DNA of 64,000 bases from Augochlora pura (Eukaryota > Arthropoda > Insecta > Hymenoptera > Halictidae): positions 4,588,001 to 4,652,000 of the forward strand of contig NC_135779.1 in NCBI RefSeq assembly GCF_028453695.1, given 5' to 3'. This document shows, piece after piece, positions 1 to 12,240 of the stretch. Both the position numbers and the translations under genes were made by a program. The notes beneath the pieces are model-generated. The model was not told where the DNA came from and ran no database searches. It worked only from the letters and a program-made list of their open reading frames with translations. The number at the start of each line of letters is the position of its first letter. The stretch's first letter is position 1.

Positions 1-904
1 ACCGAGAGAGTCGCGGAGTACTCCGTTTAACCGGGTTTAAAAGTAATGCATGAGGCGGGTCCGAAATAACCAGACACCGTGTTTCATATTTCTGTCGTCG
101 TCTTCGCGAGTGAGTATTGCTATATTTTATTTATTGTTAATTCAACGAGTGCTAGAAGAATTTTGGGCATTTTGAAAAATCGACTACTGTTCTCGTAGTA
201 ACGATAAATAATTGTGAGATGATTCTCATCGCAGATATTTGTGTAATAATTTCTGTATAAACGACAGATATTTATTATAGCTTTCAGTTATTTTAATATA
301 GTAGAAAATTCAATAGCAATTGCATTTATTGTTCCTTTTTTAATTTATCTCATCAAAACATATTTATTATAAATACAAAATTTGGATAGCATTGATTAAT
401 TCACGTTAATTAATTTCTCAAAGGAAAATGCTTCATTTCACACTGGAGAATAATTTTTGACGACTCGAAATGTTTATAATATTAAGAAATATTTGGAGGA
501 GTCTATAGAATTATTTAATATAAAATATTACAATTATATAACTGTTGCGCAGAAGATATATTAAATTACTGTAAACGATATTACTTAAAACGATATTAAA
601 TAAAAGGTAAGAGATTGAATATCGTACTAAAAATTGCAACAAATTCCAAAATTCGTTAAACAGTGTAACTATTATATAATAGTGATATTGGGTATATAAT
701 AAAACTTCGCGTTGAACTTCGTTATCCGATTCGCCTCGACTCGTTTTTTCTCGAGCAGATTTCGATTTTCCGTCGCGGCGTCGGGCGACGTTTAGTAATA
801 ATCAGAAAGCGGAGGCCGCGATGCACAGAGAAACAATTTCAGAGTGTCTCTGACAAGCGGTAATTGGACTGTCGACAGAAGTACGTGACAGAATTCCGGG
901 CTTT

Positions 905-930
905 TCGTCGTCGCGCGCGCGCGCGCGCAG
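905..930. repeat. (CG)n tract
   Basis: About eight CG dinucleotides in a row at 912-928. Similar CG runs occur at 5106-5122, 6000, 14275-14288 and 30570-30582. Such unmethylated-looking CpG runs are compatible with a hymenopteran genome. Confidence 0.85.
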
Positions 931-2374
931 CTTGCACAGCCCGGTTTTAAATAATCCAAACATTCCCATTCGACGGCGGAAATTTTATTGCGGGACCCTG
1001 ATTTTCCGTTACGGCACACACTTCCATCTTAAACAATTCCAGAAAACGTCGTGGAACGTTCTAACCGCGATCGATGTCGAACAAGGACATGGTAGAACCA
1101 TGGAATTAATAAATAGGAACATTAATTAAGATATTATTATTATTATTGGTAAATTATTTTCTTTAGGAACGCGTCAAATCCGCGGACCAGTTTTTTAATA
1201 GCAAGGGATTGCGATCAATATTTGGATTGCAATAATTTGAGTGATGTGTAATATTTTTAATACTTTTAGTACGAATGGTAAAATAATGAAGAATGAGAAG
1301 AGTGTAATTTTGCAAAATATATTTCTGTTTTATAAAGTAGAATTTCGACAATTTAAAAAACCTAAATATTTAAAACATCGTGCAATACACAAATGATCAC
1401 AATCCAATTATTAACATTATTACCAATAAAAATGAATACACCTATAGCTACTAAATCTTGCAGTTAATTCACTTCGAAACCAATAAACCCAGCCTTTTAA
1501 TTACTACACAAACCGAACAAAAGAAACTTAACAAACCAACATCGAATATCAAATCACCATAATCCTCTTAAAACCACCATAATCCTCCTAAAACCCTCAT
1601 CATAAGCAACGCAAACGATCAAAGTCCACCGTCCATGCCATCGGGCATTTCCAATTAATATCAAAGTACGACAGGATCGAGCATTATCAATTTGTTCGCC
1701 GGTCGTATCGCGAATCACTTTCAACCAGCTAGGAGGGGGAGGTGGAGGAGGTCAATTATGGCCGGGGAGAGTCAGCGTCGTGATGGGACAGCGATGTCGA
1801 GCAAGCGGTTCCGAATGTTGACCATCGCCGTGGTATCGAGGGAAATAGGGTGTCGAGGTTGTTGGCAGACGGGCTCAAAGGAGCCCCGGGAACAGTCTCG
1901 GCCGCCCCCGTTCCCCCCCCTTCTCATGGTGGCTGTCCCGACCACCGTGGGCATCGCCCACGTACCGATCGTGCCCGGACAACGGCGGCCGTACACCGGC
2001 CCCGGCCAATCGCGCGCGCCGTCCGTTTCATACCGTATGCATGCATTCATGTATGAGCCGTGAGAACCTAACTGTGAACGTTGGCCCGTTGTCGGGGCCA
2101 GACGGACCGTGGCTCGGACCATCCCCCCCGGGGGTCAAAGGGCAGCGAGGCCGGTCGATTTTGCATGAGCGCGCACTTTCGTTTTTCGGTGCCGCGCGGA
2201 CGACAAAAGGAACGCGAGCCGTCGACGCCGAGAGACAACGCAGCAGCGTCCACATTGTTCTTAACCGGTTCCGAGACGATCGAAATAATCGAAATAATCG
2301 AGAAGGTCCGGTCATTAACCCTTCGCGGTCCGCGTAGATTTCGCGAGCCGCTTATCCGCTCGGCACTGCTCATT

Positions 2375-2611
2375 TCAACCCTTTGCACTCGAATGGCGAC
2401 TCTCAGGCACCACTAATATTGCTCCTTCACCTTTTAAAATAATTTTTATAGCAACAATGTTTAATTTTAGAAAAATTGTTAAATACGTTAGGATGAACGA
2501 CGAGAATTAAATTGCTATATATAAAATACAGTCGCTCAAAATAAAAATACTATAAGACAGACAAATTATTTTAGATTTAGAGCTAAAATGGCTTCGAGTG
2601 CGAAGGGTTGA
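2375..2611 (+). mobile_element. piggyBac-type MITE copy 1 (TTAA-CCCTTTGC family)
   Basis: The left end is TCAA-CCCTTTGCACTCGA. The right end, read in reverse complement, is TCAA-CCCTTCGCACTCGA. The length is about 237 bp with an AT-rich middle and no coding capacity. The left arm shares 'ggcgactct.aggcaccacta' with the reverse complement of the 59273 copy. The right arm shares 'GAAGCCATTTTA' and a downstream 'TATAGTATTT' block with other copies. Assignment to piggyBac rests on the TTAA-like target next to CCC-starting inverted repeats. Confidence 0.7.
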
Positions 2612-3989
2612 ATTTTGTCGAATCCTTAATTTTCGTGATTTCTTTACGAAAGGTATTCCTTTTCTATTCGTCATTATTGTTCCAGGTAAATGACATCGCA
2701 TATTGATTAATTTTTAGCCAAAGTAGTATAGAGTCTATCGACGAACATTGGAGTGTCGAGTCACACACGGCATTTGGAAGCTCGCGGAATTCCACGTTTT
2801 ACGATTCCGCCTAAAACCCGAAACTCTCCCGAGTCTCTCGCCGTATCTTCTTCGCGAACAGCAAAGAAAGCTCGACCGGAACAGCCGAGGCAACCACCCC
2901 TCGCGACGTGTTTCGCCAGCCCCGGGGCATTTCGCGACACCGTAAACGGGAATCGACGAGAAGAAACTTCCACCGCCCTCGGCCAGATAAATTAACCCAC
3001 TGTCAGGAGACTCGGCCGGCAGAAAAGTAAGAAAGCGAACTTCGTGGATATACGTATACACAAGTAAAGCGAAGGGGGTGTGGGTGTGGTGGGGACGGGA
3101 ACCAGCCCTCGGACTTCCTCGAATAAATTGTATCCCGGTGACGGTCGACCGCCAAAAGTTCCGTGGAATCCACCGGCAGACGTGTTTTTCTGGCTCGGTC
3201 CTCCCCCGCGCGCGCCAACCTTCTTTTTCATCCCCCTTGGCTCGCGCGCCCCCCGATCCCCCACGAAATCCGATAATCGACTCGCGTATATACGAAGCAT
3301 CGCATCTTCGTCTCGCTTCCCCCCTTCGCATCGCCGCTTCCCCTCGCTTCCCCTCCTCGCATCTCTTCTTCGTCTCGGCAACCCTTCGCCTCGTCCCGTC
3401 TCCAGGAATACCCGAGACACGGCTCGAACGGCAAACACGCCGGACCCATTCGAGGCACTTTCAATTGGAGATTCGACGACATTTGGTATGCATTAGTCTA
3501 GCCGAGTACCGAACCCTCACCCCCTCGTAAACACTGCGCCGGAATCCGATACGGATTTGCGACGTTTTACTCGATCTCCGCCGGAATTCGGATTAGGGGA
3601 TGGTGGAGGCAACCGAATTACTTCCCAGCAAATACTGGACCGATTGGGTTCCGATCGTGCGGGCCTGATAAGGAGCGGCCGTCTTCTCCTTTGCGCGCTC
3701 GCTCGTTGCAATTTTTAACCGGAACACGCTTTTCGACGTTGGTTGTATTTTCGATGTTGGTGGTATTTTCGATGCTCGTCGTATTTATTTTGTGGTGGTT
3801 GGACGGCGATGGTGAATTTGGTGCGAGTTTTAACTGGAGCGTAACTTCGGTTTAGGGGGTGTATTTATAGTGATAATAGAAATATTTAGTAATAATTTAG
3901 AAAAATATCTTATAATATTCATTGAAATTTAATATAAATAAATATTTTATATATATAAAGATTCGAATATTATTTTATTCGTACTGTGA

Positions 3990-4400
3990 TATTGTTTATA
4001 GAGTAGTATTAGTATTATTTTTATAAAATGGCATTAGTGCTATTAGTACTATTTTTACGATATAGTATTGTATATAATATTGTTAGTATTTAGTATATAT
4101 TTATATTTAGCAAATAGTATGCTTTAAAATACTATAATTTTATATACAGCTTTTTTAGTATTTCGTATATATATATATTTATATTTAGTAAATAGTATGT
4201 TTTAAAACAGTAGAGAGTTATATGTATTTTCAATACTTAGTGCATATCCATATTGAGTAAATAATATTTTTCAAAATACTAAAATATTATATATAATATT
4301 TTTAAAAATACTAAAATATTATATATAGTATTTCAAAAAATACTAAAATATTATATATAATTTTTTCAATAATACTAAAATAATATGTATAATATTTTTA
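3990..4400. repeat. AT-rich tandem repeats
   Basis: About 4264-4400 holds four units of roughly 36 bp built on 'aaaatactaaaatattatat'. Upstream, three diverged longer units share 'atttagtaaatagtatg' and 'ttaaaatac'. The units are partly self-complementary. Confidence 0.75.
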
Positions 4401-5630
4401 ATGTTCCCTACGCATTTACCTTTAACACAATATATTCCAATACAGTCACTAACATCATCTCCGATCAATTTTCACCACGATTACCCAAGTTCCATCTCGC
4501 CCATTAATTACCATCTCATAGCATTCCCAAAATGAAATCGTACCAAGTACCAAAGGGTTGCGAATGCACGCGTCGCGCGTATCCACATAGTGGAACAGTT
4601 TCGTCGAGATGAACGATCGGCCGTAGTATTTCCGTCGCGCGATAGTAATCCTTATCGAGCGGTCCCCTCACGTACACAGGTATTTACATTTTCCGCCTAT
4701 TCGAGCGGTTCTCGGCGGTTTGCGGGCCGATCGACGGAAACCCGACGGCCGAAGATAAATGGCCGCCGTGAGCTCCGCGGAGAGAGAGAGCCTGGCGTAA
4801 AGTGGAAGTTTCCACGGCTCCGCGGCCGGAATCGGCAATCGCGGTTCGCCGATTCTTCCGGATTAAAGCGAGAGCAGTCGCCTTCGCGATCTCGACCGAT
4901 CAAGCACACCATGCTCGACGCCTTGCACACACATCTCCGCCGAATCGGCGATGCATTTTCCCCCGTACGGGGGGAGCGGACGGGGGGTAGGTGATTCGCT
5001 TGCAAATCGATTCGTCGGTTATTCGTTACGCGGAGGCGCCGTCCCTGAATACCATTTAACGCGGAATAGGAAATTTCATCGAATTCAGGCACGCGTTCCG
5101 AAATTCGCGCGCGCGCGCGCACGCACACACATACCCGTGTCTATGGTAAACGGCCGGAGGATTTATAGAGCGCGTGAAGGAATGCCGGGCGCCGGGGAGA
5201 GCAGGTTTCCCCGATAGGGAAGAGAGCCGATTGCGCCATTTTTCGTGTGGATCTTACGGGGTCGTTGAACCCCGCCGCGAAAAACGCGGTGCCTGAAAAT
5301 TTCGCGACGCGACGGCGGTTACTTTTCTGCTAGGATTTCGCACGTTTCGAGATGAAGGCGAATGAAACGCGGAGAAACGATGGAAACAAATTTGAGAAAT
5401 CAATTTAAATAATAACCAATTTAAATAATAAGGTCATGCACGCTTTCCTTTTTCCGAACGTGTGCTTTAATGTATGGAATTTAATAACCATTAATGTGTT
5501 AACTTATTTAATAACCATTAATATGTCATGGAATTTAATAAGTATCTTGCTTATACTATTTGCTATAACTATTTTGTATTAACGTTGCACCGATGATTTT
5601 GTTTTGTACTGGACAATTAAATAAATTAAA

Positions 5631-5939
5631 TTAATCCTTTGCACTCGAAACTACTTTGAACGAAAGTCTAAAATAATTTTTCCGGCTTATAGTATTTCAA
5701 TTTTGTGCGACAAAATGTATTTTATACATATGAGACAAGGTATAGTCATTCTAATATTATTATTTTATTCTAAATCGCGATCAAATTGTATTCTTCTGTT
5801 AACAAAACCTAGAAACGAAACTAAATAAGAATAATAAAAGAAAGAAAAATAATCTGATCCTCCTAAGGAAAATATTGAATATAAAAATAAATAATTAATC
5901 AACGGAGCGTGAAAAGAGTGACGGTGCGCAAGGGGTTAA
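5631..5939 (-). mobile_element. piggyBac-type MITE copy 2
   Basis: The left end is TTAA-TCCTTTGCACTCGAA and the right end GTGCGCAAGGGG-TTAA, about 309 bp. It has intact TTAA on both sides. The left arm continues with the 'aaaataattttt..ggcttatagtatttcaatttt' block found in the right arms of copies 2375 and 11647, so it sits in the opposite orientation. Confidence 0.7.
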
Positions 5940-7435
5940 CGAACAAGCTCGAGATCTCCGTCGGCTGCTTCCGAGTCTATTCAAACACACCGGCCGCGCG
6001 CGCGCCTGTAATGGTCTCGTACGCCTCGGAACTGATTTGCCTGAATTATCGAGCCGATCGCCTGCTAATTCGCAATCACGTAACAGTGATTGATGGGCCT
6101 TTCCATTTCAAACGGCCTTGAACCCCTGATTCCCGCGGCATCGGGGTCATCTTCCCGCGCGAACGGCTCCCTTCATTATTATTCGATCATTCTCGGAAAC
6201 GATCGCTCGGACGGCTCGCAATATTATTCGCGGTCTATGGGAAGCTGCGGCTGAGATTGCAACGGGGAACCATGGGATTGTCAGGTAAAATAGCAACAAA
6301 ATAGTTAAGATGGCAATGTTATGTATCTTGCCTTGTAAAAATAATAAGATTGAATTTATTTAGGCTTTCTGCGATTTTTATATCAATTTGTAGTAGGATG
6401 AATGGTTTTTTAACAATATTTGGTCTTGAATTATAGTGAATTATAGCTTTGGTCTATAATTATAGTTAATTATTTTTAAAGTGCTACTTTTAATACTATA
6501 CAGATGAAATTTTATTTGATTTTACTTTAAGCGTTTAGAAATGATTGAAGAAATCAAAATAATAATATAAAGACAGTAATTCACATCTCGAAGAATAAAA
6601 AGAAGAATATTAAATATTTGTTTATCTAGACTAAAAGTGTCCAGACAATAAAAAATTGCATGTAAAAATAACGTCTTCCAAGTCCTATAGTTTATAAAAT
6701 CGACTGCACTTTTCGCAAGTAATTAACAAGACTATTAACATAACTATAATTACAGTATAGATTTATCAAGATTTTCAACTGCATATTATCGCGACATATA
6801 AATTGTTTAAATTTTTTATGGAAGCACCCTTATGGTCTCTAAGATCGTAGTGACCCATCCATGTGATTCTTATGGTGTAAAGTATCATATGGTGTCATAT
6901 GATTATCACATGGTACTCTATATGATTTAAAAAGAGAAACAGTATTTTTCTACAATATCGTATTAGCATAAGCTAGTGATAAATTTGCGATGCGTTTGAA
7001 TATATTTGGTGGTGGAAAGCGCGATGATTGAAGTCTAAATGACCTATCAGCGTCTCGACGTTTCAAATTGGCGACACCTGGCCGACGATCCTCTCCCTCG
7101 AAACCGCATTTACGATCGCCTCTGGCCACGCCAATTCGGCGAGAACATGCGGCACTCGGGTAATTGGGTAATTGCTATGCTAAGGTACACTCGCGTGTAC
7201 GAGTAATTACCGTGACTAGTCGCAGCTCTAGCTAACGGACTGTCGCTTTTCTTGGTAAAAAGCGAAACTTCTAGGACGACGGAACAGAATCTCGATCATT
7301 TTAACAATGCAACTTTTTATTTTCCACACGTTTTTAATCCAGATAAATAAATATACTAAATAAATATACTAATATATGAATATACTGAAAAATAGAAATT
7401 TGAATAAGAATAATGTCTAAATTAGAATAATGTCT

Positions 7436-7525
7436 GGGCTATTGATGTTATTAATAATATCTGAGCTATTAAATATTAATATCTGAGCTATGAATATTAA
7501 TATCTGGGCTATCGATATTATTTTA
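7436..7525. repeat. Short tandem repeat 'atctgagctat..attaat'
   Basis: About three to four units of 'atatctg(a/g)gctat(t/g)aatattaat', with spacing near 24 bp. Confidence 0.7.
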
Positions 7526-8234
7526 ATTTTGATATTAGTTTCATTCTAATTTTTATTTTCTAGTACATTTATATATTTATACTTATACTGTACACTTATA
7601 TTATTTTTATCCAAAACACTTATATTATTTTTATTCTAATTAGCCGCACCATATGTTTTATCAACCAAAAATAGTCACCATTCCACATCTACCAATTTTT
7701 CAGAAAAATAGTCAATCATTGCATTTAGGTCAACAATTGTACACTCTGGCCCGCGAAGACATTCGAGGCAATCGAAACAACTTTCGCAATCGTCTTCGCC
7801 GCGTGTCCCGGGGGAAACCGATTGCAAACTATTGTGATTTTGACAGATCGACGAAGCGAAAGGAGAGAGACCCGTGGATCCGTGTAACGAACGACGACGA
7901 ACGCGTCGATGACGACGACGACGACGATGATCGTCATCGCGAAGGTGAGTCGGATATATTTGCGCATCGTTTTGACCCGCGCCGTGACCCGCTAATGATA
8001 TTCTCCTGATGACACGTTCACCCTGCGGCGATACTTTTAATGTCGATGCAAGGATCGAGACCCGAGGAGAGAATTTTTCGGAAACATCGAGACGCCAGGG
8101 ACGTACCGTCGAGACGGCTATGACACAGTGTTAAAAATCTCTGAAGAATTTTTTGCGAATGCAAAATGGCGAGCGCAAAAATGTGAGTTCAGTGGTTTGT
8201 TTTCTGTCAAGAAATTTTATAGACTGTTATAGAT

Positions 8235-8368
8235 TGCGAAATATTGTAACTAATAATATTCTAACGAATGATATTTTAACAAAAGGTAGTTTAACAAACG
8301 ATACTCTAACAAATGGTAATATAGTAAATGATAGTTTAATAAATAACAGTTATTATATATTTTAATAA
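8235..8368. repeat. Minisatellite of about 18 bp
   Basis: Repeated units such as 'aacgaatgatattttaac', 'aaacgatactctaac' and 'taaatgatagtttaat'. Translated, it gives a periodic Asn/Thr/Leu string that is not a gene. Confidence 0.7.
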
Positions 8369-9325
8369 ATGGTAGTTAATGGTGAAGACATTTTAGTCTC
8401 GTCATCTCGCCGATAAATGAAGTTACTGTTACTAGTATTATTATTATTATCATTAATATAGTTTTTAGAAAATTAGTGAGGCATTTTAAATGAACATTAA
8501 CGTTGTTCTTAATTATTTTACATTGTAATTTTATCAGCTTATACAGTTATATTTATTACGTTAGTTTTATTTGGCATCCATATCACATAAACTTGCTTAT
8601 TATTAAATATTTTGTATATGAAAAAATTGTAGGATATTTAAAAAATATCTAGGATCTATAAAAAAACTGTTTACGACAGCCAGAAAAATTGCAAGGTCTA
8701 CGAACAAAATAAATAAACTATGTAAAATATAGTAGGCTGTATAAAAGGATTGCGGCGCCTACAAGAAAAAGCGTTTAGGGTCTACAAAATAATTATACAG
8801 CCCATCAAAAAAATACAGCGGAGCTTACGAAAAAAAAACTCTCTGCCATAACAAACGGTAGAACCCATAAAGACATTGTAAAAACCATAAAAAAAAGTGT
8901 TTAGTAGCCCATGAAAGAAACGTAACAGGGTTCGTTAAATAAAAGAATCGCGCGCGTAACTAAAAAAGTAGAACTCGCGAGAACTATAAAGAAAGAGCGC
9001 TCCACCATAAAACATAAAACAATCGAAGGACCGATGAAAAATTTGCAGACTCCGCGGGAAACAATGCCTACGGCTAAGTAAAAAGAAGAAAAAAAAAAGA
9101 AACGAAATTGCGAGCGTCGTGGAAAAGTTTTTTTCAGGGCCCATAAAACGCGAGAGGAACGAGCGAAAGATAAAATCGCGAATAGAGTCGCCTCGCGGAG
9201 CTTATGATGCAACCCTGATCGATACAACGTAGCAACGGCGACGACGTCGTTTCCAGGGAACCGTCGAGCAGTTTTCGAGAGATAATTACCACGGGATGGT
9301 CCCATGGCGCGCGGCGCAGCTCTTT

Positions 9326-9362
9326 TACTTCTTTCTTTCTTTCTTTCTTTCTTTTTTTATTT
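9326..9362. repeat. (CTTT)n tract
   Basis: Repeated 'cttt' on the plus strand. Confidence 0.85.
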
Positions 9363-10618
9363 ATTTCTCCGCGCAACTTCCTTGGAAAATGAAAGATCCT
9401 AGGAGTCTCCGCGGCGGTTGCGCGCGCGAAACCTCGGCGCGCAGAGAGATGGCCACTCGCCAATAAACTGTTGGAAAATATGGCGTCGGATGACAGTGGT
9501 TTTATTAGCGCCGCCTGCCGTGGCAGAAGTTCGGAACGAGGCACGGGTAATGGCGAATGGATAATTCTATTCGTCCGCTAATTGCGGTCTAATACGCGAA
9601 CGGTGTTAACGAGATATGAGCCGCCGATTTACGTGGAGGAATTCAATTAGGTTCCGGCGACAGGAGGCCTGGCTATGCTAATTAAAACCGAGGCCGGCCG
9701 GGATAAATGTTTACGAAATTGTTTCTACGGCGTATGGAAAGCTTGGTCGTTTAGGTCTGTTGCCAGTTATATTGTTGGACTATGACTTTATGGACGCGTT
9801 TGTTAAACGCAAAGCGTTTACTTGTTTAAATAACAGGAGGTGGTTATTCGGGTTAATCTGGCATTATTTCAGAAATGGGAATTTTTTAAATTTATTTTCT
9901 ACGGTGAGGTATTTGTTCAACCTTGTGAAATATGTTAGATGCTTCAGTGCTTTTCATGGTTAATTTAAATTGTATATAAAGTGAAGATTGATTATGTGTA
10001 ATTAGTATAAATATTGAAGAAGTCTTTTTCTTCAATGCTATTAGATTAAAGAAATTAATACTAAAAAAATAAGAATACTAACAATAAGTTTAACTTATGA
10101 TGTTATGCCCTACATATAAATTAATTCTACTGATTTTTTTAAACAATCTACTTAATTCTTCACGCCTTTTAATAATTTCTATTTACCAAAAAATAATTAT
10201 AAATAGCACCGTTCCATCCAAGTACCGACAAAATCCCTAGAACATTTCCCTAAACTAAAAAAACAATTATTCAACACTCGCATCACGATATCGTCCATTT
10301 ACAAGTCCAGCAATAGTTCTAACAAACTTCGATTTTCTAAACAAATTTCCAGTTTATTAACTAAATTAACCTTCCCCAAAATTCGATAGATTTCGTCGCG
10401 AACTGAATCGTATCGCGCGTCATTTTTACACGCAACGCGTCGACATTATATATAGGGAGGCTTTCGCCTAAGAGCGAAAGTATAGTTACCGCGACGCGCG
10501 AATCGTTTGATAAATCGGAAACGTCTCGTCGCGGTCGGTTCCGAGAATTCGGCGAATATTTCCGATGGGAAGTAACTGCGAGGCAGAGGAGCCACGCGAA
10601 GACGAATACGAAGAAAAT

Positions 10619-10831
10619 ACGAAGCAGAAGAATACGAGAAGATGAAAAGAAGAAGAAGAAGAATAATACGAAAAGGCAGAGGAGGATGAGAAGAGTAGAA
10701 GCACGCGGAGGCGGGTTTACGATATTCAGCTCGATCGATTCGCATCGCCCCTCCCTCATTTTTGCTCGGCCTTTGGTACAGAGGTCTTCGGGGACGGCTA
10801 CGCGGCAGAGAGAGAGAGAGAGAGAGAGAGA
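10619..10831. repeat. GAA-rich tract and (GA)n
   Basis: (GAA)n at 10640-10665 and (AG)n at 10806-10831, separated by GC-rich unique DNA. They give spurious Ser/Leu-rich frames on the minus strand. Confidence 0.8.
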
Positions 10832-11433
10832 CACGACCTCTCCGCCGTCGTTATTTATCGCCGATTATTTCATACGTTTTACTTTTTTCTCCACCGGAAC
10901 GAGGCATTATTTCGGACGGCGTTGCCCACCTTCCTCCCAAACCCGGCCGGGGATAATCGACGACCTTCGGCCGAAAGAAATGCCCGGCGGGGCTGGCCGG
11001 GTCAACCGGTGTGTTCCGAGCATCTTCTCTCCGGCGACCCGTGTGCACGATCATTTAATCCCTTCCACGTGGTCCTTCGCGTTACGAAATAACGTATTAA
11101 TTCCGTGCCGCGGTTATCGCCCGTAATAATAGTCGCGGCGAGTTATGGGGACGGTTCACCCTTTTCCCTGTGCCGGATGGTCGGCCGTCTTGCTGCTACT
11201 ATTTTGGCGTTACGCGAGTCGAATACTTAGTATGGCTGATTCGAACGAAGACGAATTGAAAACGCGACGAACTCTAGTTTAATTGCTCGATGGGTTGATG
11301 ACAGGTTGATGATATCAGGTGGAGAGATTAATTGAACTATTTTATTAAGTTAGTGTGAGAATGTTAAAAATATGATTTTTAAGTGAATATATAAAGTATT
11401 TTTTGAGAAATTGTTCAGTTAATCTTAATTTAG

Positions 11434-11647
11434 GATGGATTTTGCGCGAATGAAATTTTTCGTAACTAAATTACCTTTTTTCTTGATATAAATGTTTTTT
11501 AGTATAGTTGCATATAGTAATAATTATATTATATACCATGTGCATAATACGCATAAACTGTAGTAAATAATATAAAATAGAAATACAGCAAATCAGAAAA
11601 TATATTTTGCATTTTGGATTAAAATAGCTTCGACTGCAAAGGGTTAA
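11434..11647 (+). mobile_element. piggyBac-type MITE, right arm clear, left end uncertain
   Basis: The right end is CGACTGCAAAGGG-TTAA. Its reverse complement continues 'GAAGCTATTTTAATCC', then a 'GCTGTATTTCTATTTTA' block shared with the family. The left terminus is degraded, so 11434 is only a guess. Confidence 0.5.
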
Positions 11648-12077
11648 TTACTGTTTATTTAGTATCAATATATCTTTTTCTAATACGTGAGCCTTTGATA
11701 CATCGTCAGACATCCGAGAAAAATTATGAGACAATTTTTAGTTATTATATACACTTTCTTTATATTATTAATGCATAAAACTTCGATGCACAATCTGATT
11801 CTGTATGAAAGCTTATAGAATTTTAATAACTACTTTTTTAGATACTGCAATTTAAATACAGCAATAATCTAGTTCTCTAAGGGAACGTATAAGCTGTATT
11901 TTTAACTACATATCCCATGAAAAATTCTGTTTCTATTTATTTAAACAAATCGATTATTCCGAGCTTTATAACGCAGTGATCTTCTCGTACCAGACGATTG
12001 CGAATATTCACGGCAGCGAAAGCGATCGGAATCACGGGATAGAGACTTTATAGGTGGTTGGAGAAACGTCTACTCAC

Positions 12078-12240
12078 CCACAAGAGGCACCATAAGCGTA
12101 TAGATGGGCTGCACATTGGAAGTCACCTTTGTGATATTCTGCAACTGCGGCAGGTAGTCGATGAAGCAATTAGTGTCCGGTACCAGCTGCCTTGGTCGCA
12201 CTTCGATCTCCACGGATACCGACGAGTTCTGCAGAATTTG
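12078..12240 (-). CDS. Smg6: Smg6 exon f (start of the PIN endonuclease domain)
   Basis: This 163-nt exon follows the acceptor 'tattttctatgttccag' and ends GTG G|GTGAGT in phase 1. It reads QILQNSSVSVEIEVRPRQ, LVPDTNCFIDYLPQLQ, NITKVTSNVQPIYTLMVPLV. The strand-helix pattern 'LVPDTNxFIDxL' is the first strand of the PIN fold, and its aspartate is the first of the three metal-binding acidic residues needed for cleavage. The 'YTLMVPLV' strand normally precedes the 'NEL-GL' helix, and the split GTG|G codon fits a further valine there. Joined to exon e (…RQRVQ|QILQ…), the frame is continuous. The following exons were not found in 1-12077. Confidence 0.93.

Larger units (their letters stand above)
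1..12077 (-). other. Smg6: Sequence downstream of Smg6 exon f, probably intron
   Basis: The exon at 12078 ends in a GTGAGT donor inside the PIN domain, so this stretch must begin as intron. None of the remaining PIN landmarks (an NEL-GL helix, an NNDD-like motif, a TDDxNL-like strand) was found on the minus strand. Either the next exon lies before position 1, making a second intron of at least 12 kb, or I missed a short exon. The visible content is AT-rich DNA, CpG-rich islands (about 1690-2370, 2740-3720, 4560-5340 and 9130-9720) and the repeats listed separately. Confidence 0.6.

Noticed and set aside
2735..3530. Overlapping long frames on both strands in a GC-rich island
   Set aside because: Several frames are open together because stop codons are rare in this composition. 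No family motif, no clear codon bias, and no splice pattern.
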